A DNA stretch of 64,000 nucleotides from Chlamydiifrater volucris (lineage in GTDB: Bacteria > Chlamydiota > Chlamydiia > Chlamydiales > Chlamydiaceae): the NCBI RefSeq assembly GCF_902806995.1, contig NZ_LR777654.1, positions 372,001 to 436,000 on the forward strand, given 5' to 3'. Both the position numbers and the translations under genes were made by a program. The notes below the pieces were generated by a model that searched no databases, was not told the DNA's origin, and worked only from the letters and a program-made list of their open reading frames with translations. Position 1 is the first letter of the stretch. Each line of letters begins with the position of its first letter. This document shows, piece by piece, positions 1-9,232 of the stretch.

Positions 1-80
1 AGATACTCCCTCGGATGATAGGGCGTTATTTCAAGACTTTTTTTCTTCGTGGTAAATAAATTAATTGGTGCTAAAACCCT

Positions 81-112
81 TTTCTTAGGGATGATTATTT
101 CTCCCTAAGAAA
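81..112 (-). terminator. Hairpin terminator after the fibre-like gene
   Basis: Perfect 11-bp inverted repeat (81-91 with 102-112) around a 10-base loop, 24 bases past the stop of the minus-strand gene at 136-1524. On the minus strand a TTTT run follows a few bases after the stem, so the hairpin could end that transcript. It could also act on a plus-strand gene entering from outside the window. Confidence 0.6.
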
Positions 113-135
113 TTCTTTTGGAGTTTCTGTCCAAT

Positions 136-1524
136 CTATATTCCTCTCCAGCTTAGGGAATAGAATGCCTGAATGACATATAGATCGGTAGATTCTTCGT
201 GGTCAGTGGTATTGTTTCTTAGTTTAATGGAAAATCCTGAATAATGAGGGGGGACCATAATTGTCCGATGACTGTTAGCATTGCTGGCCGATAATTCAAC
301 AAGGTTGTAGGAATTTCCTGAGACATATGTTTTTGCTTTCAAGGAAAGAGTTATGGGTAAGGTGCTTGTTTTAGAGAATTGAGAGTTAGCTAGGGCCCAT
401 GGACCATGATTTAGTGTAATTTCTAGTTTAATTGTGGGGTGAGATACTTGCTGGGAAGTAGGGACTAATGCTTGTAAAGTAAAATTCCAATCGTAGATTC
501 CTGGTCTTGTGCCTGAAAGTTCGTAGCCGTTTTTGGCTTCAGGGATAATGAAGCAGTTGTCTTCTTCATCTTTCATTTTTGAATATCTTAGTGATTCCCA
601 AGGAAAGGCTCCTTCAGAATCACTATCACCTTTTTTCCATGTAAATCCGTTAAACCCTCCTCCTATTAGTTGTAGAGGCAATGGAGATGGGTTTTTGTCA
701 ACGACTCTTCCAGAATATAATGTATTTGAAGGCGAGGAAATAACGTAGGGTGAGTTTGTTGTTGCGGTCGTTTTTTTCTCTTTATCATCTTTTTTTCCTG
801 GATTCATTTTTGCTTCTGCAAATTTTTGAAGAAACTCTAAGGAGACTGCTTCAGATCCTTTCTTAGGGTAAGGGAGTCCTGTGAGCCTGTTTCCATCCAT
901 GTTAACATTTCCTTTGAATGATCCCCCTGAAACAGACATTTTTTGCAGTTGTACAGAGGATAGTGTTAAATCATGATTGTTACACTTGACTTCTATGCTA
1001 TCGAATTTATTGGTGATGGGTAGGAGATAGGTCTTCAGGAATCCAAAATTGACAGCATGAGAATCTTCAGGAGAAAGAGGAGTTTTAAGTCCCTTAATAG
1101 GGTAATTATTCATGAATAAATCCCCTTTCATAGATCCACCCGATAGAGGTAAAAATTTGTACATAAGATCCATCATCACTGCTTGGACAACATCTTCGTG
1201 AGCAATAGCATCTTTATCCATGGCTTCTTCTAGCAATTCTCTAATTTCTTGAAGTTCCGCTATAATGGCTCTGATACTCAGTTTCACAACATTCATTTCC
1301 GATAGCACTTCTTTTTCTTTGTCCTTATTGGAGGATGATGTTGAATCAGGCTTTAAGGATTTTCTTAATTTTTTTTTGAGCTCTTCTATTTTTTTTAGGG
1401 ACTCTAGGCTGAGTATTGTATTTATTGATTTTGAATTAGAAGTTTTTGAGTATTTTTTTAGTGTTTCTATTGCTTGTTTAATTTTTGATACAATGGGATC
1501 TTTTGAATAATCTTTTTTATCCAT
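136..1524 (-). CDS. Fibre-like protein with phage-tail-fibre-type repeats, function unknown
   Basis: 462 residues, ATG start. No enzyme motif or membrane segment is visible. The N-terminal ~115 residues are rich in Lys, Glu and Leu and likely helical or coiled coil. Two related ~38-residue units follow at residues 127-164 and 197-234. Both have the pattern SGGS(M/F)KG-(D/N)-x-x-M-(D/N), then (I/L)-x-GL, then a Pro and an Ala-Val. This pattern is familiar from the shaft of phage tail fibres. After a Ser/Thr/Pro linker, residues ~290-462 look all-beta and end in a hydrophobic strand, suggesting a C1q/TNF-like globular head. Inference: an oligomeric, perhaps trimeric, fibre that is secreted or surface exposed, although no signal peptide is seen. 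It is followed by its own hairpin and may be a single-gene unit. Confidence 0.8.
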   Translation of the reverse strand: MDKKDYSKDPIVSKIKQAIETLKKYSKTSNSKSINTILSLESLKKIEELKKKLRKSLKPDSTSSSNKDKEKEVLSEMNVVKLSIRAIIAELQEIRELLEEAMDKDAIAHEDVVQAVMMDLMYKFLPLSGGSMKGDLFMNNYPIKGLKTPLSPEDSHAVNFGFLKTYLLPITNKFDSIEVKCNNHDLTLSSVQLQKMSVSGGSFKGNVNMDGNRLTGLPYPKKGSEAVSLEFLQKFAEAKMNPGKKDDKEKKTTATTNSPYVISSPSNTLYSGRVVDKNPSPLPLQLIGGGFNGFTWKKGDSDSEGAFPWESLRYSKMKDEEDNCFIIPEAKNGYELSGTRPGIYDWNFTLQALVPTSQQVSHPTIKLEITLNHGPWALANSQFSKTSTLPITLSLKAKTYVSGNSYNLVELSASNANSHRTIMVPPHYSGFSIKLRNNTTDHEESTDLYVIQAFYSLSWRGI

Positions 1525-1598
1525 GAATTAAATACCTTTTGTTTAGATAAAATCACTTTTTAAAAAAGATTTGTTTTATTTTCGAATAAAAAATTAAT

Positions 1599-4500
1599 TT
1601 ATTTTCTTTTATTTGTTTTCTCTTTTAGTCGAGATTTTCTGGAGGAGGAATTTCTTTCTTGTTCCCAAGGAAGAGGATGAGTGGTTTGTGGAGGAGTAGA
1701 ATCTCCCAAAGAGGAAAATATTTTATCTGCTAAATTACTGATAATGGGATTTCCTATTGAGTTATTCTTTAATAACCCAATGCGAGCATAGGCAGAGGAC
1801 CAGTCAGCTTTAGGAGAGGAAATAGATCCTCGGATTTTAATTAAGAAGAAATTTTTTGTTTTCAGATGAGTGTTACGAAAGTATTTCTTGATGACCTCAG
1901 GATCAATTCCTAGAGTCATATAGATCTTATTGTTAACAAGATCTGTTTTTCCCCAAAGAGCTGATCGAATTTTTTTGTCTATTAGAGAATCAAAACGCTT
2001 ACAATGTATACTTCCCTTGTCTACTGAAAAAAATATAGGAGTGAACCACGCCTCTACGGAATCCTTTTTTTCAGCAATTCCCAGGAATTTAAATAGTTCT
2101 CTAATATCCCCTCTATTTTCAACGTAGACTTTTTTTAAGTCTAACTCTGCATTTTCTATTTTAAACTCTGAAAAGGAATAGGGCCTGATGGGAAGAAAGA
2201 ATCCATTTTTCTCCACGGTCAGAGATATAGGTTCTTCGGAGTAAGCACCTCCTTGAGAGAGCAGGGGATTAAATTCTTGTAAGAAAGCTTTATTTACTTC
2301 GTCATTGAGGTGTAATTCAGCTTTCAACTGGTTGCCTAGCAATAAGGCTTTGTCTGTTACTATTAACGGTATTTCAGTTTTGAGATTAGAAGAGTCTATG
2401 GAAATGATGATAGGACCTTCATTTTGTATTAGATTGTGTACGATGGACACGTTGATAAAGGCCCCTGCTAAAGAAGAGATTTGAGCTTTCACTGATGGCG
2501 AAATAGGAAAGATCCCTGTAATAAACGTGGATGGAATATTGATCCACTTGGCCACTTGAGAAAAATGTTGGTTGGTTCCAGAGAGGACAGAACTCAAAGA
2601 GCCTTTGATGAAGAACTTAGAAGGGTTTTTAGCATCTTGTTTTGAAGACATACAGCTGCCAGAGATTTCGTAAGCAACTGTGTCAGAATCTTTTGACGAA
2701 CGAATATTCCCCGTGATTGGATTAATGATAAAAGAATCTTTAGATGACTTATCATAAAAAATCATAGAAGAAGTAGATAGTTCTCCCTCGACATCGCCTT
2801 GTAGGAAAGAAAAACACGTTAATCCTGAAGATGTGGCCGGACAAGAAATTTTAGATATATTAATCTGGACAGAAGCATTTCTATGTAACGAACATAGAGG
2901 TTTACAGGAAGAATTATCGAAAAAACTGGAATATCTTTCTGGGGATACTTCCCAATTAATTTTACCCTTCGTTCTTTCAGAAAATTTAAGATCTTGGTCA
3001 GTGGCTAGAACAATATTTGCTGACAGAGATTCTGTTTTGATAATAGATGAGATTGTCCACAGGTCTTCAGATTTCGGCGAATAGTTGCCATTGATTGTTA
3101 CTGATCCTTCATTGCCAAGATATTTAGACAGGTCAGGAAACTTGGTTATTTTACATAAGGAGGGGATGGGAATAGAGAGAATATCTCCAGAAAAAGCCCA
3201 AGAGGAATCTTTTGTTAATAACCCATGGTGTTCTTTAGTAGGATCCTTGTTGGTCATGATTGTGATTTCTGGGAAAAGGATCCTGATAGGTTGGCTATCG
3301 GGGAGACTCTCGTCCAGGATAGAAGCTTTGAGATTGCCTTTGGCGGATAGTTTGGAATCCTCTGAGTGAAAGGAGAAAGAAGATTCTTGGATGCGTAAAT
3401 CCTTTAAGGATGGTTGGAAAAATTCCATGGGCAAGTCTATTAGGGAGCCATGAACCAGTATAGCACTGTTTTCCATTGAGATAGGTGAGTCGTCTTTGCC
3501 CAATTTTGCATGTATGTTGATTTCATTATTTCCTGCAGAAATTTTAGAATAAAATTTGGGGAAAAATATGTGATGACCCGTGAGTTGTATTTTACCTGAA
3601 AAAGAAACATTCACAGCCTCGAAGGAGGCTTTATCTAAAAATTGTTTTGGTAGGTGGTAATGTCCTTGTCCTTCAAAGTTTAGCGAGTCTAAGGTGCCCG
3701 ATGAATCTAAAAGTACGTTGACAAGAGTGTTCTCAAGGGTGGTTTTAGCATGTATTTTTCCTAGATCGTATTCGCCATGAACATTCAATACATAGCTGGA
3801 ATTTTCTATCGGTATATCTATGGATTTTGGGGCAAGGAAGAGTTCTCTTAAATAAGCATGAGGGATTCCTAAATGTTGGAAAGAAAACAGATGCTTACCT
3901 AGTTTTTGAGAAAAGTTTGATACAAAATTTACCTTGGCTGTTTGAGACTTCATAACGCTATTGGCTGAAGCTCTTATGGAGGAGGAATTCTCGCTTTTTT
4001 CTATAAGCACACCAATATTTTCTAAAGAAAATTCTAAAGAAGGATTTCTAGGAGATATGGATAAGCTCTCTATGAATAGTTCGGCTTTTCCGGTAAAGTT
4101 ACGTATCTCTGACGTTTTTAGGGGTATCTGTAAGGTTAGTGTTTTTAATGCCAAGTGAGAGGCTTTTATTTTGTTAGAGAAGGGAAAGAAGGGTTGAAGA
4201 AGGTGGGTAGTTAGTTGCTCGTTAATTTCTATTGTAGAAGAAGATATTTCCTCTAATGTTAGCACAGAATTAGAGATGTTACCCTCAAGTAGGACTTTAG
4301 AATTAGACCCAGATAATGTCAATGTAAGGGATTTGCTGTCGTTCTTCGAGTGAGTGATGCTGGAGGAAATATTTATGAGATCTTCTGATTTTAGAGTGTG
4401 AGATGCTATTTCGGAGGAGGTTACTAGTGTCAAAAAGGCTACGGGAAAGGATTCTATTTCAGCATTTAGTTGCACAGCAGGAGCTAGAGAGGTGCTTACA

Positions 4501-5060
4501 GAAATTTTTCCTGGGATGTTGTTCATTTTTGTTGTAGCTTTGAGGACAAAGGATTCCTGATCCTTTTTTAGGTAAACTCTAGAAGCTGAAAGTGTTTTTT
4601 CTGGGTGGATCTTATACGTGATATTCCCATTTTCCGATAAAATGTTCATGTTGGAAAAAGGGAACAGCTTTTTGGGTGGAATGTGCGATAATGTATCTGT
4701 ACTACTTCTCGATGAATTATCAACAATCAAAGACCAATTTTTAATCAGAATCCCTTTAGGAGGAATTTTCATAATTAAACGAACGAGAGAAGAATCAATC
4801 TCTATAGAGTCTGCAGACAATTCCTTTTTGCCGTCGGGGAAAAAAACTTTGATGCGGGAGAGTTTTTGTTTTCCAATCCATTTAAAATCAATAGAATGGG
4901 CATCTATTATGAGACCCGTGTCTCTACGGATAACTGAGTACAGTACGGATTTTCCAAAGTGGGACAAGAAGTTCGGCAAAAAAATCATTGCAGCAAGGAC
5001 ACATGTTGCTGGGATAGCAAAGTACAACAGAACTTTTCTCAAAGTTCGAGAGAGAAACAT
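1599..5060 (-). CDS. Large AsmA/TamB-like envelope protein (CT131-type)
   Basis: 1153 residues. One N-terminal membrane segment (about residues 9-31) is followed by a very long region rich in beta-forming and Ser/Asn residues, and the C terminus is strongly basic. This layout, an inner-membrane anchor with a huge periplasmic beta-rich body, is that of AsmA/TamB-like proteins, which are linked to lipid transport or outer-membrane biogenesis. C. trachomatis CT131 is a membrane protein of about this length. The gene begins 15 bases after the YihY-like gene, and that pair plus the methyltransferase behind it reproduces the CT131-CT132-CT133 order, so co-transcription is likely. The assignment to the family is by architecture and context; no signature motif was confirmed. 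Confidence 0.85.
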   Translation of the reverse strand: MFLSRTLRKVLLYFAIPATCVLAAMIFLPNFLSHFGKSVLYSVIRRDTGLIIDAHSIDFKWIGKQKLSRIKVFFPDGKKELSADSIEIDSSLVRLIMKIPPKGILIKNWSLIVDNSSRSSTDTLSHIPPKKLFPFSNMNILSENGNITYKIHPEKTLSASRVYLKKDQESFVLKATTKMNNIPGKISVSTSLAPAVQLNAEIESFPVAFLTLVTSSEIASHTLKSEDLINISSSITHSKNDSKSLTLTLSGSNSKVLLEGNISNSVLTLEEISSSTIEINEQLTTHLLQPFFPFSNKIKASHLALKTLTLQIPLKTSEIRNFTGKAELFIESLSISPRNPSLEFSLENIGVLIEKSENSSSIRASANSVMKSQTAKVNFVSNFSQKLGKHLFSFQHLGIPHAYLRELFLAPKSIDIPIENSSYVLNVHGEYDLGKIHAKTTLENTLVNVLLDSSGTLDSLNFEGQGHYHLPKQFLDKASFEAVNVSFSGKIQLTGHHIFFPKFYSKISAGNNEINIHAKLGKDDSPISMENSAILVHGSLIDLPMEFFQPSLKDLRIQESSFSFHSEDSKLSAKGNLKASILDESLPDSQPIRILFPEITIMTNKDPTKEHHGLLTKDSSWAFSGDILSIPIPSLCKITKFPDLSKYLGNEGSVTINGNYSPKSEDLWTISSIIKTESLSANIVLATDQDLKFSERTKGKINWEVSPERYSSFFDNSSCKPLCSLHRNASVQINISKISCPATSSGLTCFSFLQGDVEGELSTSSMIFYDKSSKDSFIINPITGNIRSSKDSDTVAYEISGSCMSSKQDAKNPSKFFIKGSLSSVLSGTNQHFSQVAKWINIPSTFITGIFPISPSVKAQISSLAGAFINVSIVHNLIQNEGPIIISIDSSNLKTEIPLIVTDKALLLGNQLKAELHLNDEVNKAFLQEFNPLLSQGGAYSEEPISLTVEKNGFFLPIRPYSFSEFKIENAELDLKKVYVENRGDIRELFKFLGIAEKKDSVEAWFTPIFFSVDKGSIHCKRFDSLIDKKIRSALWGKTDLVNNKIYMTLGIDPEVIKKYFRNTHLKTKNFFLIKIRGSISSPKADWSSAYARIGLLKNNSIGNPIISNLADKIFSSLGDSTPPQTTHPLPWEQERNSSSRKSRLKEKTNKRK

Positions 5061-5075
5061 GATGAAAATCCAAAG

Positions 5076-6407
5076 TTAGAAGTTCTGAGTAAGCTCCAAT
5101 ACGGTTACGTTATTTTCGTCGTGTTGCAAGCTGTCCATAATCTTTTTCAAAGATTCTTCTGCTGCGCTACCAGCGATGCTCGTTTTGTGCTTCATATTCT
5201 CATTAGCACCGATAATTTTTTTTAGGACTTCTAAAACAGTAATCTCATTAAAGTTGAAAGCTGGAAGATACTTCTGTTGATTCCTTTTTTCTCCAAAGCC
5301 TGTTATCAGTTCTCTTTCCACTAGGATGTCTAAGCATTGTGTAATTTCTCCCAAAGGGATTCGAGTAGATTTAGAAATGTCGTTAGCAGTTAGGGCGCAA
5401 GTCCCTCTATTGAATCTATTCATAATCATAATAAGAATTTCTAGGCACACAATAGTTTTTTCATACCCTTCTAGTAATGGGTTATGCCTTGAAAAGAACT
5501 TATATCCGAGGTTTTGTATGGAGAAAGTTAACGCTCCCCCGACCAAAAATAGAAACGAGCAGAAGTATAACAGCAAGAGGAAAGAGGGCAGGGCCACCAA
5601 AGCACCGTAGGTGAAACTATAGTTGAATAATTTAATCTGCATAATCAGGAACCAATGTTGGCAAGAGACATAAATGATTCCTATTACGGCTGAAGAGATC
5701 CAAGCTGCTGAAGATAAAACTTTCGTTCTTGGAAGAAAATAGTAACAAAGAAACAGGGTGGGGCAAATTACGAAGTACGGAAGAGTAGAATAGAAAAGTT
5801 TTAGAACATATTGAGAGGTAGTTAGTGGAAGAAAGCTTGGATTTAGTAGGGGGAGTATTTTAGTTGCGTATATGAAAGACCCGTAAGAAAGGATAAATAT
5901 CATGGGGGAGACCAATATGATTCCTAGGTAAGCTAACAATCTATTGCCCGATACTTTAAGAATACCATTTCCAGATATCTTATTTAATCCATCCTCTAAA
6001 GACGATAGCATCAGTAGTCCTGCCCAGCAGAACACAAAGAAACTAGAAATTAATACAATTCCCGTACCAGAATCAGAAGCTTCTAGGGCTGTTATCCCTA
6101 TTTCTTTAATTTGAGAGGCGTAGTTAGGGAACTTTTCTATTAGGAATTTTTGCAAGTCTGCATTGGCAAAGAGTTTTTCTGAGAGCCTGAAAAAGAAGAC
6201 TAGGATGGGAATGATTGTAAGGACCCCGTAGTAACTAAGAATAGCGGCCTCTCTGGGAAGTTCACAGTAGAATACTGTTGATATTGTCGCTTTTATGACT
6301 CGTATAAAACGAGACTCTTTGATGCTCTCTATGGGGGAAACTTTATTTTTAAATGATCGTATGTTTTTGGTTGAAGAACTGAATAGAGAGCGGATTTTTT
6401 TTAGCAT
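5076..6407 (-). CDS. YihY/UPF0761-family inner membrane protein (CT132-type)
   Basis: 443 residues, ATG start. About six hydrophobic segments lie in the first 300 residues, beginning with a region reading AILSYYGVLTIIPILVFF, which matches the AxxxSYYxLLxxxPxL core of the YihY family (once called ribonuclease BN in error). The soluble C-terminal third (about residues 315-400) contains a plausible winged-helix segment, LTANDISKSTRIP followed by a turn and a recognition-type helix, as in longer family members. The role of the family is unresolved. It sits in a tight minus-strand run with the AsmA/TamB-like gene (15-base gap). Confidence 0.85.
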   Translation of the reverse strand: MLKKIRSLFSSSTKNIRSFKNKVSPIESIKESRFIRVIKATISTVFYCELPREAAILSYYGVLTIIPILVFFFRLSEKLFANADLQKFLIEKFPNYASQIKEIGITALEASDSGTGIVLISSFFVFCWAGLLMLSSLEDGLNKISGNGILKVSGNRLLAYLGIILVSPMIFILSYGSFIYATKILPLLNPSFLPLTTSQYVLKLFYSTLPYFVICPTLFLCYYFLPRTKVLSSAAWISSAVIGIIYVSCQHWFLIMQIKLFNYSFTYGALVALPSFLLLLYFCSFLFLVGGALTFSIQNLGYKFFSRHNPLLEGYEKTIVCLEILIMIMNRFNRGTCALTANDISKSTRIPLGEITQCLDILVERELITGFGEKRNQQKYLPAFNFNEITVLEVLKKIIGANENMKHKTSIAGSAAEESLKKIMDSLQHDENNVTVLELTQNF

Positions 6408-6486
6408 TTTATTAGAACTTGTTCACTTTTATTACAAATTTAATAAAAAAATTATTTTAATTCTAATTAATTGCTAGGGATTGTAT

Positions 6487-7353
6487 TTATCTTCTCAAAA
6501 CAACTTTCTCTGCTTTTAAAGCCAAAAATAATGGAAATTCTTCTCTAGCAAGGTTTTCTGCTCGACCTCGTTTTCCATAGGACTGTTTAGGAGAAATCCA
6601 CTCCTCTAGATCGGTTAAATGAAATTTATTTTTTCTTAGAGCTGATATCCAAAAGCTTAGTGGAAAGTGGAAAGACCAGGTAAGTGCAGAATTCCTCCTA
6701 CTTGGATTATTTTGTATGGGTATTTTTTGCTTAGAAAGATATCGGTCTAATCTTCGATACATGAGTTTTTGATCTTCATCATACCCCCATGAGGACAACC
6801 TAGGAATCCGGAAGCAGGGATGATTTAACACGATCACAAATAAACCACCGTTTCTTAGTAGGTTGCTCGCATGTGTTATAGCGATTTCTGGATTGGTCAT
6901 ATTCTGTAGAGATAATATAGCAACAGCTTTTGAAGCTTTTCCTAAATAGGGATGGGCTTTTGAAGGTAATTCTGGTTTAGTGAGATCTGCTACAACGAAA
7001 GAGTGGTTCGGGGTTGTTCTACTATTTTCAGCTATTTTTATAAGTTCTTTTGAGATATCTAGTCCCAAATATTTAGAGTCTTTTGAGATGTTTTTTTCAA
7101 AAACTCCTTGGCCGCACCCAAGATCTACAAAAATATCTTCAGAAGAGTTTTCCAAGAATGTTTGTAAATTGGGTAAGATTACTTCTTTGTGGTAGAAATG
7201 CCCCTCGAATCCAACAATAGAGTGATACTCTTTGGCTACTTTGCTCCAAGATGTATAGGGATGATGTTTTTTTTCGATGTTTTTTTGAAAAGTATGTCTA
7301 TTGATTCCGGTATGTTGTTTTTTTTGATTTTTCATAGTTGCTTGGATATGCAT
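6487..7353 (-). CDS. SAM-dependent methyltransferase (CT133-type)
   Basis: 288 residues from the ATG at 7353. A class I SAM-binding motif, VDLGCGQG, lies at about residues 76-83, followed by an acidic loop (LGLDIS) and a motif II-like VVADLT segment. This is the Rossmann-type methyltransferase fold. The substrate cannot be read from the sequence. Its position next to CT131- and CT132-type genes fits CT133. Start choice: an upstream in-frame GTG (7374) lies inside the terminator of the incA-like gene and is unlikely. The ATGs at 7353 and 7335 are both possible and neither has a strong ribosome-binding site. Confidence 0.85.
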   Translation of the reverse strand: MHIQATMKNQKKQHTGINRHTFQKNIEKKHHPYTSWSKVAKEYHSIVGFEGHFYHKEVILPNLQTFLENSSEDIFVDLGCGQGVFEKNISKDSKYLGLDISKELIKIAENSRTTPNHSFVVADLTKPELPSKAHPYLGKASKAVAILSLQNMTNPEIAITHASNLLRNGGLFVIVLNHPCFRIPRLSSWGYDEDQKLMYRRLDRYLSKQKIPIQNNPSRRNSALTWSFHFPLSFWISALRKNKFHLTDLEEWISPKQSYGKRGRAENLAREEFPLFLALKAEKVVLRR

Positions 7354-7368
7354 TACAGTAAGAAAAAA

Positions 7369-7386
7369 GGGCACTTTGAAGTGCCC
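7369..7386 (-). terminator. Rho-independent terminator of the incA-like gene
   Basis: GC-rich inverted repeat GGGCACTT...AAGTGCCC. On the minus strand it is followed directly by TTTTTTC, 38 bases after the stop of the IncA-like gene. The AAAAGA before the stem also gives a short T run on the plus strand. It separates incA from the methyltransferase behind it. Confidence 0.85.
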
Positions 7387-7424
7387 TCTTTTCAGTTTTT
7401 ACTAATCGGATAAACAACTAGAGA

Positions 7425-8894
7425 CTAGTCGACCTCGTCGTCGTCACCTTCACCAGTGGTTCCGGTTGTTACTGTGGAGCTGCCTTCGTCTTTAGTCTCT
7501 TCAGCTTCAACAGATTTTTCCTTGGAAGAGTCTTTTGAAGAGACTTCCTCAGTACCTGAACCTTCTGTGCCTGCAGCTAATTTTTCTTCAGAAGCTTTTG
7601 CCCCTGTCGGAGATCCTGCGCGAGGAGTCGACGTCCCTTCGGTTCTTTGTGTATCGTGGTCATCCATAGCAGCAGATCCGGAAGAAAGGTCCACAGCCTC
7701 ATCTATAGCCTTTTGTAGCATGGCAACTAGGGAGGCAATCTCCAATTTCGTCCGGATAAGATCTCTCAAAGCTTCATCCTGGAGAGTAGTCCTCTGTATA
7801 TCTGCCAAATCTTTATCAGAAAGGTAGCGCTCCAGCCTACTCTGGAATTCGTTTAGTTGCGCAACTAATTTTAGCTGATCATTAGCAGCTAAAGACATCT
7901 GTCTAGTTAACTCAACCTGTTCTTGCGTTGCTTCAGCTTGCTCCTTAGCTACTGCAGCCTGCTTTTCAGCAGCTTCAGACTGTTTTCTAGTTGCCTCAGC
8001 TTGCTTCTGTATGGACCTTAGGAGCTCTCCTTTTGTGAACTTTAGTTGGTCAACTGTTTGCGACAGCTCTTGGTTTAAAGCTGCTTGGATTGCTGACTCT
8101 TTTTTAAGTCCCTCTAAAGCTTCTTTTTGTTGGCTACAGCAATCTTTCAATTCTTTGAGTTCATCCGATCGTTGACGCATTTCTTCAAGCATTTCCTCAA
8201 TGCCCTGTTTTGAAATAGTAGACTCAAGAAGGCTTACAGTGGCTTGCAGGGAAAGGACTAACTGCTGTATGGCTTCATTTCCTTCATCCATGACCTTGGA
8301 AGCAGAGGCGATACCTGCCAATCCTTCTCTAGATTGAGCTAACACGGTTGAAAGAGCTTCTGTTGTGGCTTTTAGGTCTACGGAAGTATCCGTTAGCTGG
8401 AGGGAGGCTTTTTCCAAGTCCTCCCCGACGATTGCGAGCTGCTTAGCGGAAAACTTCATGGATTCACTGGTTTTTTTAAGATTTGCATTAGTCGCCGACA
8501 GAGATTCATTAGTTTCTGTCAGAGACTCATTAACGCTCTTCAGGCCTGATACTTGGCTAGTTAATTGCGCGTTTTCTGCAGAGAATTTATCTACCTCAAA
8601 TTCGAGTTGGCGTACTGTTGACAAGAAACCACCTCTGTTAAGGGCTAAGAGAGTCACGGCAAAAGCTACAGCACCGAGAACAGTCGCCGCTAACCCGAGA
8701 AGTAATTGCCCAGAAGCGACCATGCTAACGATCCCTAAGCCAGCAATTACCGCTAGGACAACTAGAGCGACTACTGAAGCGGCCTGGACTACCCTGTCAA
8801 GTAGGGGTACTTGCGAAGGAGTGACTGGTTTCTGGTTGTTAACGGAGGAAGTTCCCGACTCTAAGGTGACAGGAGAAGCTACTGGCATACTCAT
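7425..8894 (-). CDS. incA: IncA-like inclusion membrane protein with long coiled coil
   Basis: 489 residues. The Inc signature is present: two closely spaced membrane segments (about residues 36-59 and 64-86) separated by a short turn, with a Ser/Thr/Pro-rich N terminus. A very long coiled coil (about 92-400) follows, then an acidic Ser/Thr/Glu tail ending in an Asp/Glu-rich stretch. Heptads are unusually regular at residues 121-144 and 297-332. IncA proteins sit in the inclusion membrane and promote homotypic fusion through SNARE-like coiled coils. The gene is next to rpe-efp-accB-accC, as incA is close to CT121-CT124 in C. trachomatis. Base composition is more GC-rich than its neighbours. 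The symbol rests on architecture and context, so another coiled-coil Inc remains possible. Confidence 0.75.
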   Translation of the reverse strand: MSMPVASPVTLESGTSSVNNQKPVTPSQVPLLDRVVQAASVVALVVLAVIAGLGIVSMVASGQLLLGLAATVLGAVAFAVTLLALNRGGFLSTVRQLEFEVDKFSAENAQLTSQVSGLKSVNESLTETNESLSATNANLKKTSESMKFSAKQLAIVGEDLEKASLQLTDTSVDLKATTEALSTVLAQSREGLAGIASASKVMDEGNEAIQQLVLSLQATVSLLESTISKQGIEEMLEEMRQRSDELKELKDCCSQQKEALEGLKKESAIQAALNQELSQTVDQLKFTKGELLRSIQKQAEATRKQSEAAEKQAAVAKEQAEATQEQVELTRQMSLAANDQLKLVAQLNEFQSRLERYLSDKDLADIQRTTLQDEALRDLIRTKLEIASLVAMLQKAIDEAVDLSSGSAAMDDHDTQRTEGTSTPRAGSPTGAKASEEKLAAGTEGSGTEEVSSKDSSKEKSVEAEETKDEGSSTVTTGTTGEGDDDEVD

Positions 8895-9232
8895 AATCTT
8901 TTCATTCTTTTTTGGGTTAAGAGGGGGAGTATTCTAAGAAAAGTTTTTATTTAATGTAAACAAAAACATCTTATTAACCAGATGACTTCACTCTTTCTTT
9001 AATATTTTGAAAGTGAATGACGTAAACTTTAATTTTATTTTATCTGGTTTTATTAAGGGGTCTTTTTTGCTCCAAAATTTTGGATAGGGACCCATTATTT
9101 GTAGATAGAAGCAAGAGATTTTTTGGAAAAGCTCTTAGGTAAATATCAATTTCTTATTATTGCTCTCGAATTATAATGACTTTCCGTTGTATAAACATCC
9201 CAGTTAACACAGGATCGTTCCTTGGAGTTGTT
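8895..9232. other. Divergent intergenic region between incA and rpe
   Basis: AT-rich spacer between two divergent genes, so it should hold both promoters. The only clear element is the TATAAT at 9172-9177 before rpe. I see no conserved small gene or long hairpin here. Confidence 0.5.
9172..9177 (+). promoter_or_regulatory. Probable -10 box of the rpe-efp-accBC cluster
   Basis: A perfect TATAAT lies 56 bases before the preferred TTG start of rpe. No good -35 box is present at the usual distance. The ATG at 9176 overlaps the box, so it would lie upstream of any transcript started here. Confidence 0.45.

Noticed and set aside
4618..5079. 153-residue plus-strand reading frame
   Set aside because: Antisense to the AsmA/TamB-like gene, no ribosome-binding site or family features; a shadow of the opposite strand.
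7456..8937. Plus-strand frames of 123 and 190 residues opposite the IncA-like gene
   Set aside because: They arise from the biased codon use of a long coiled coil on the other strand; no motif, and they lie within a well-supported gene.
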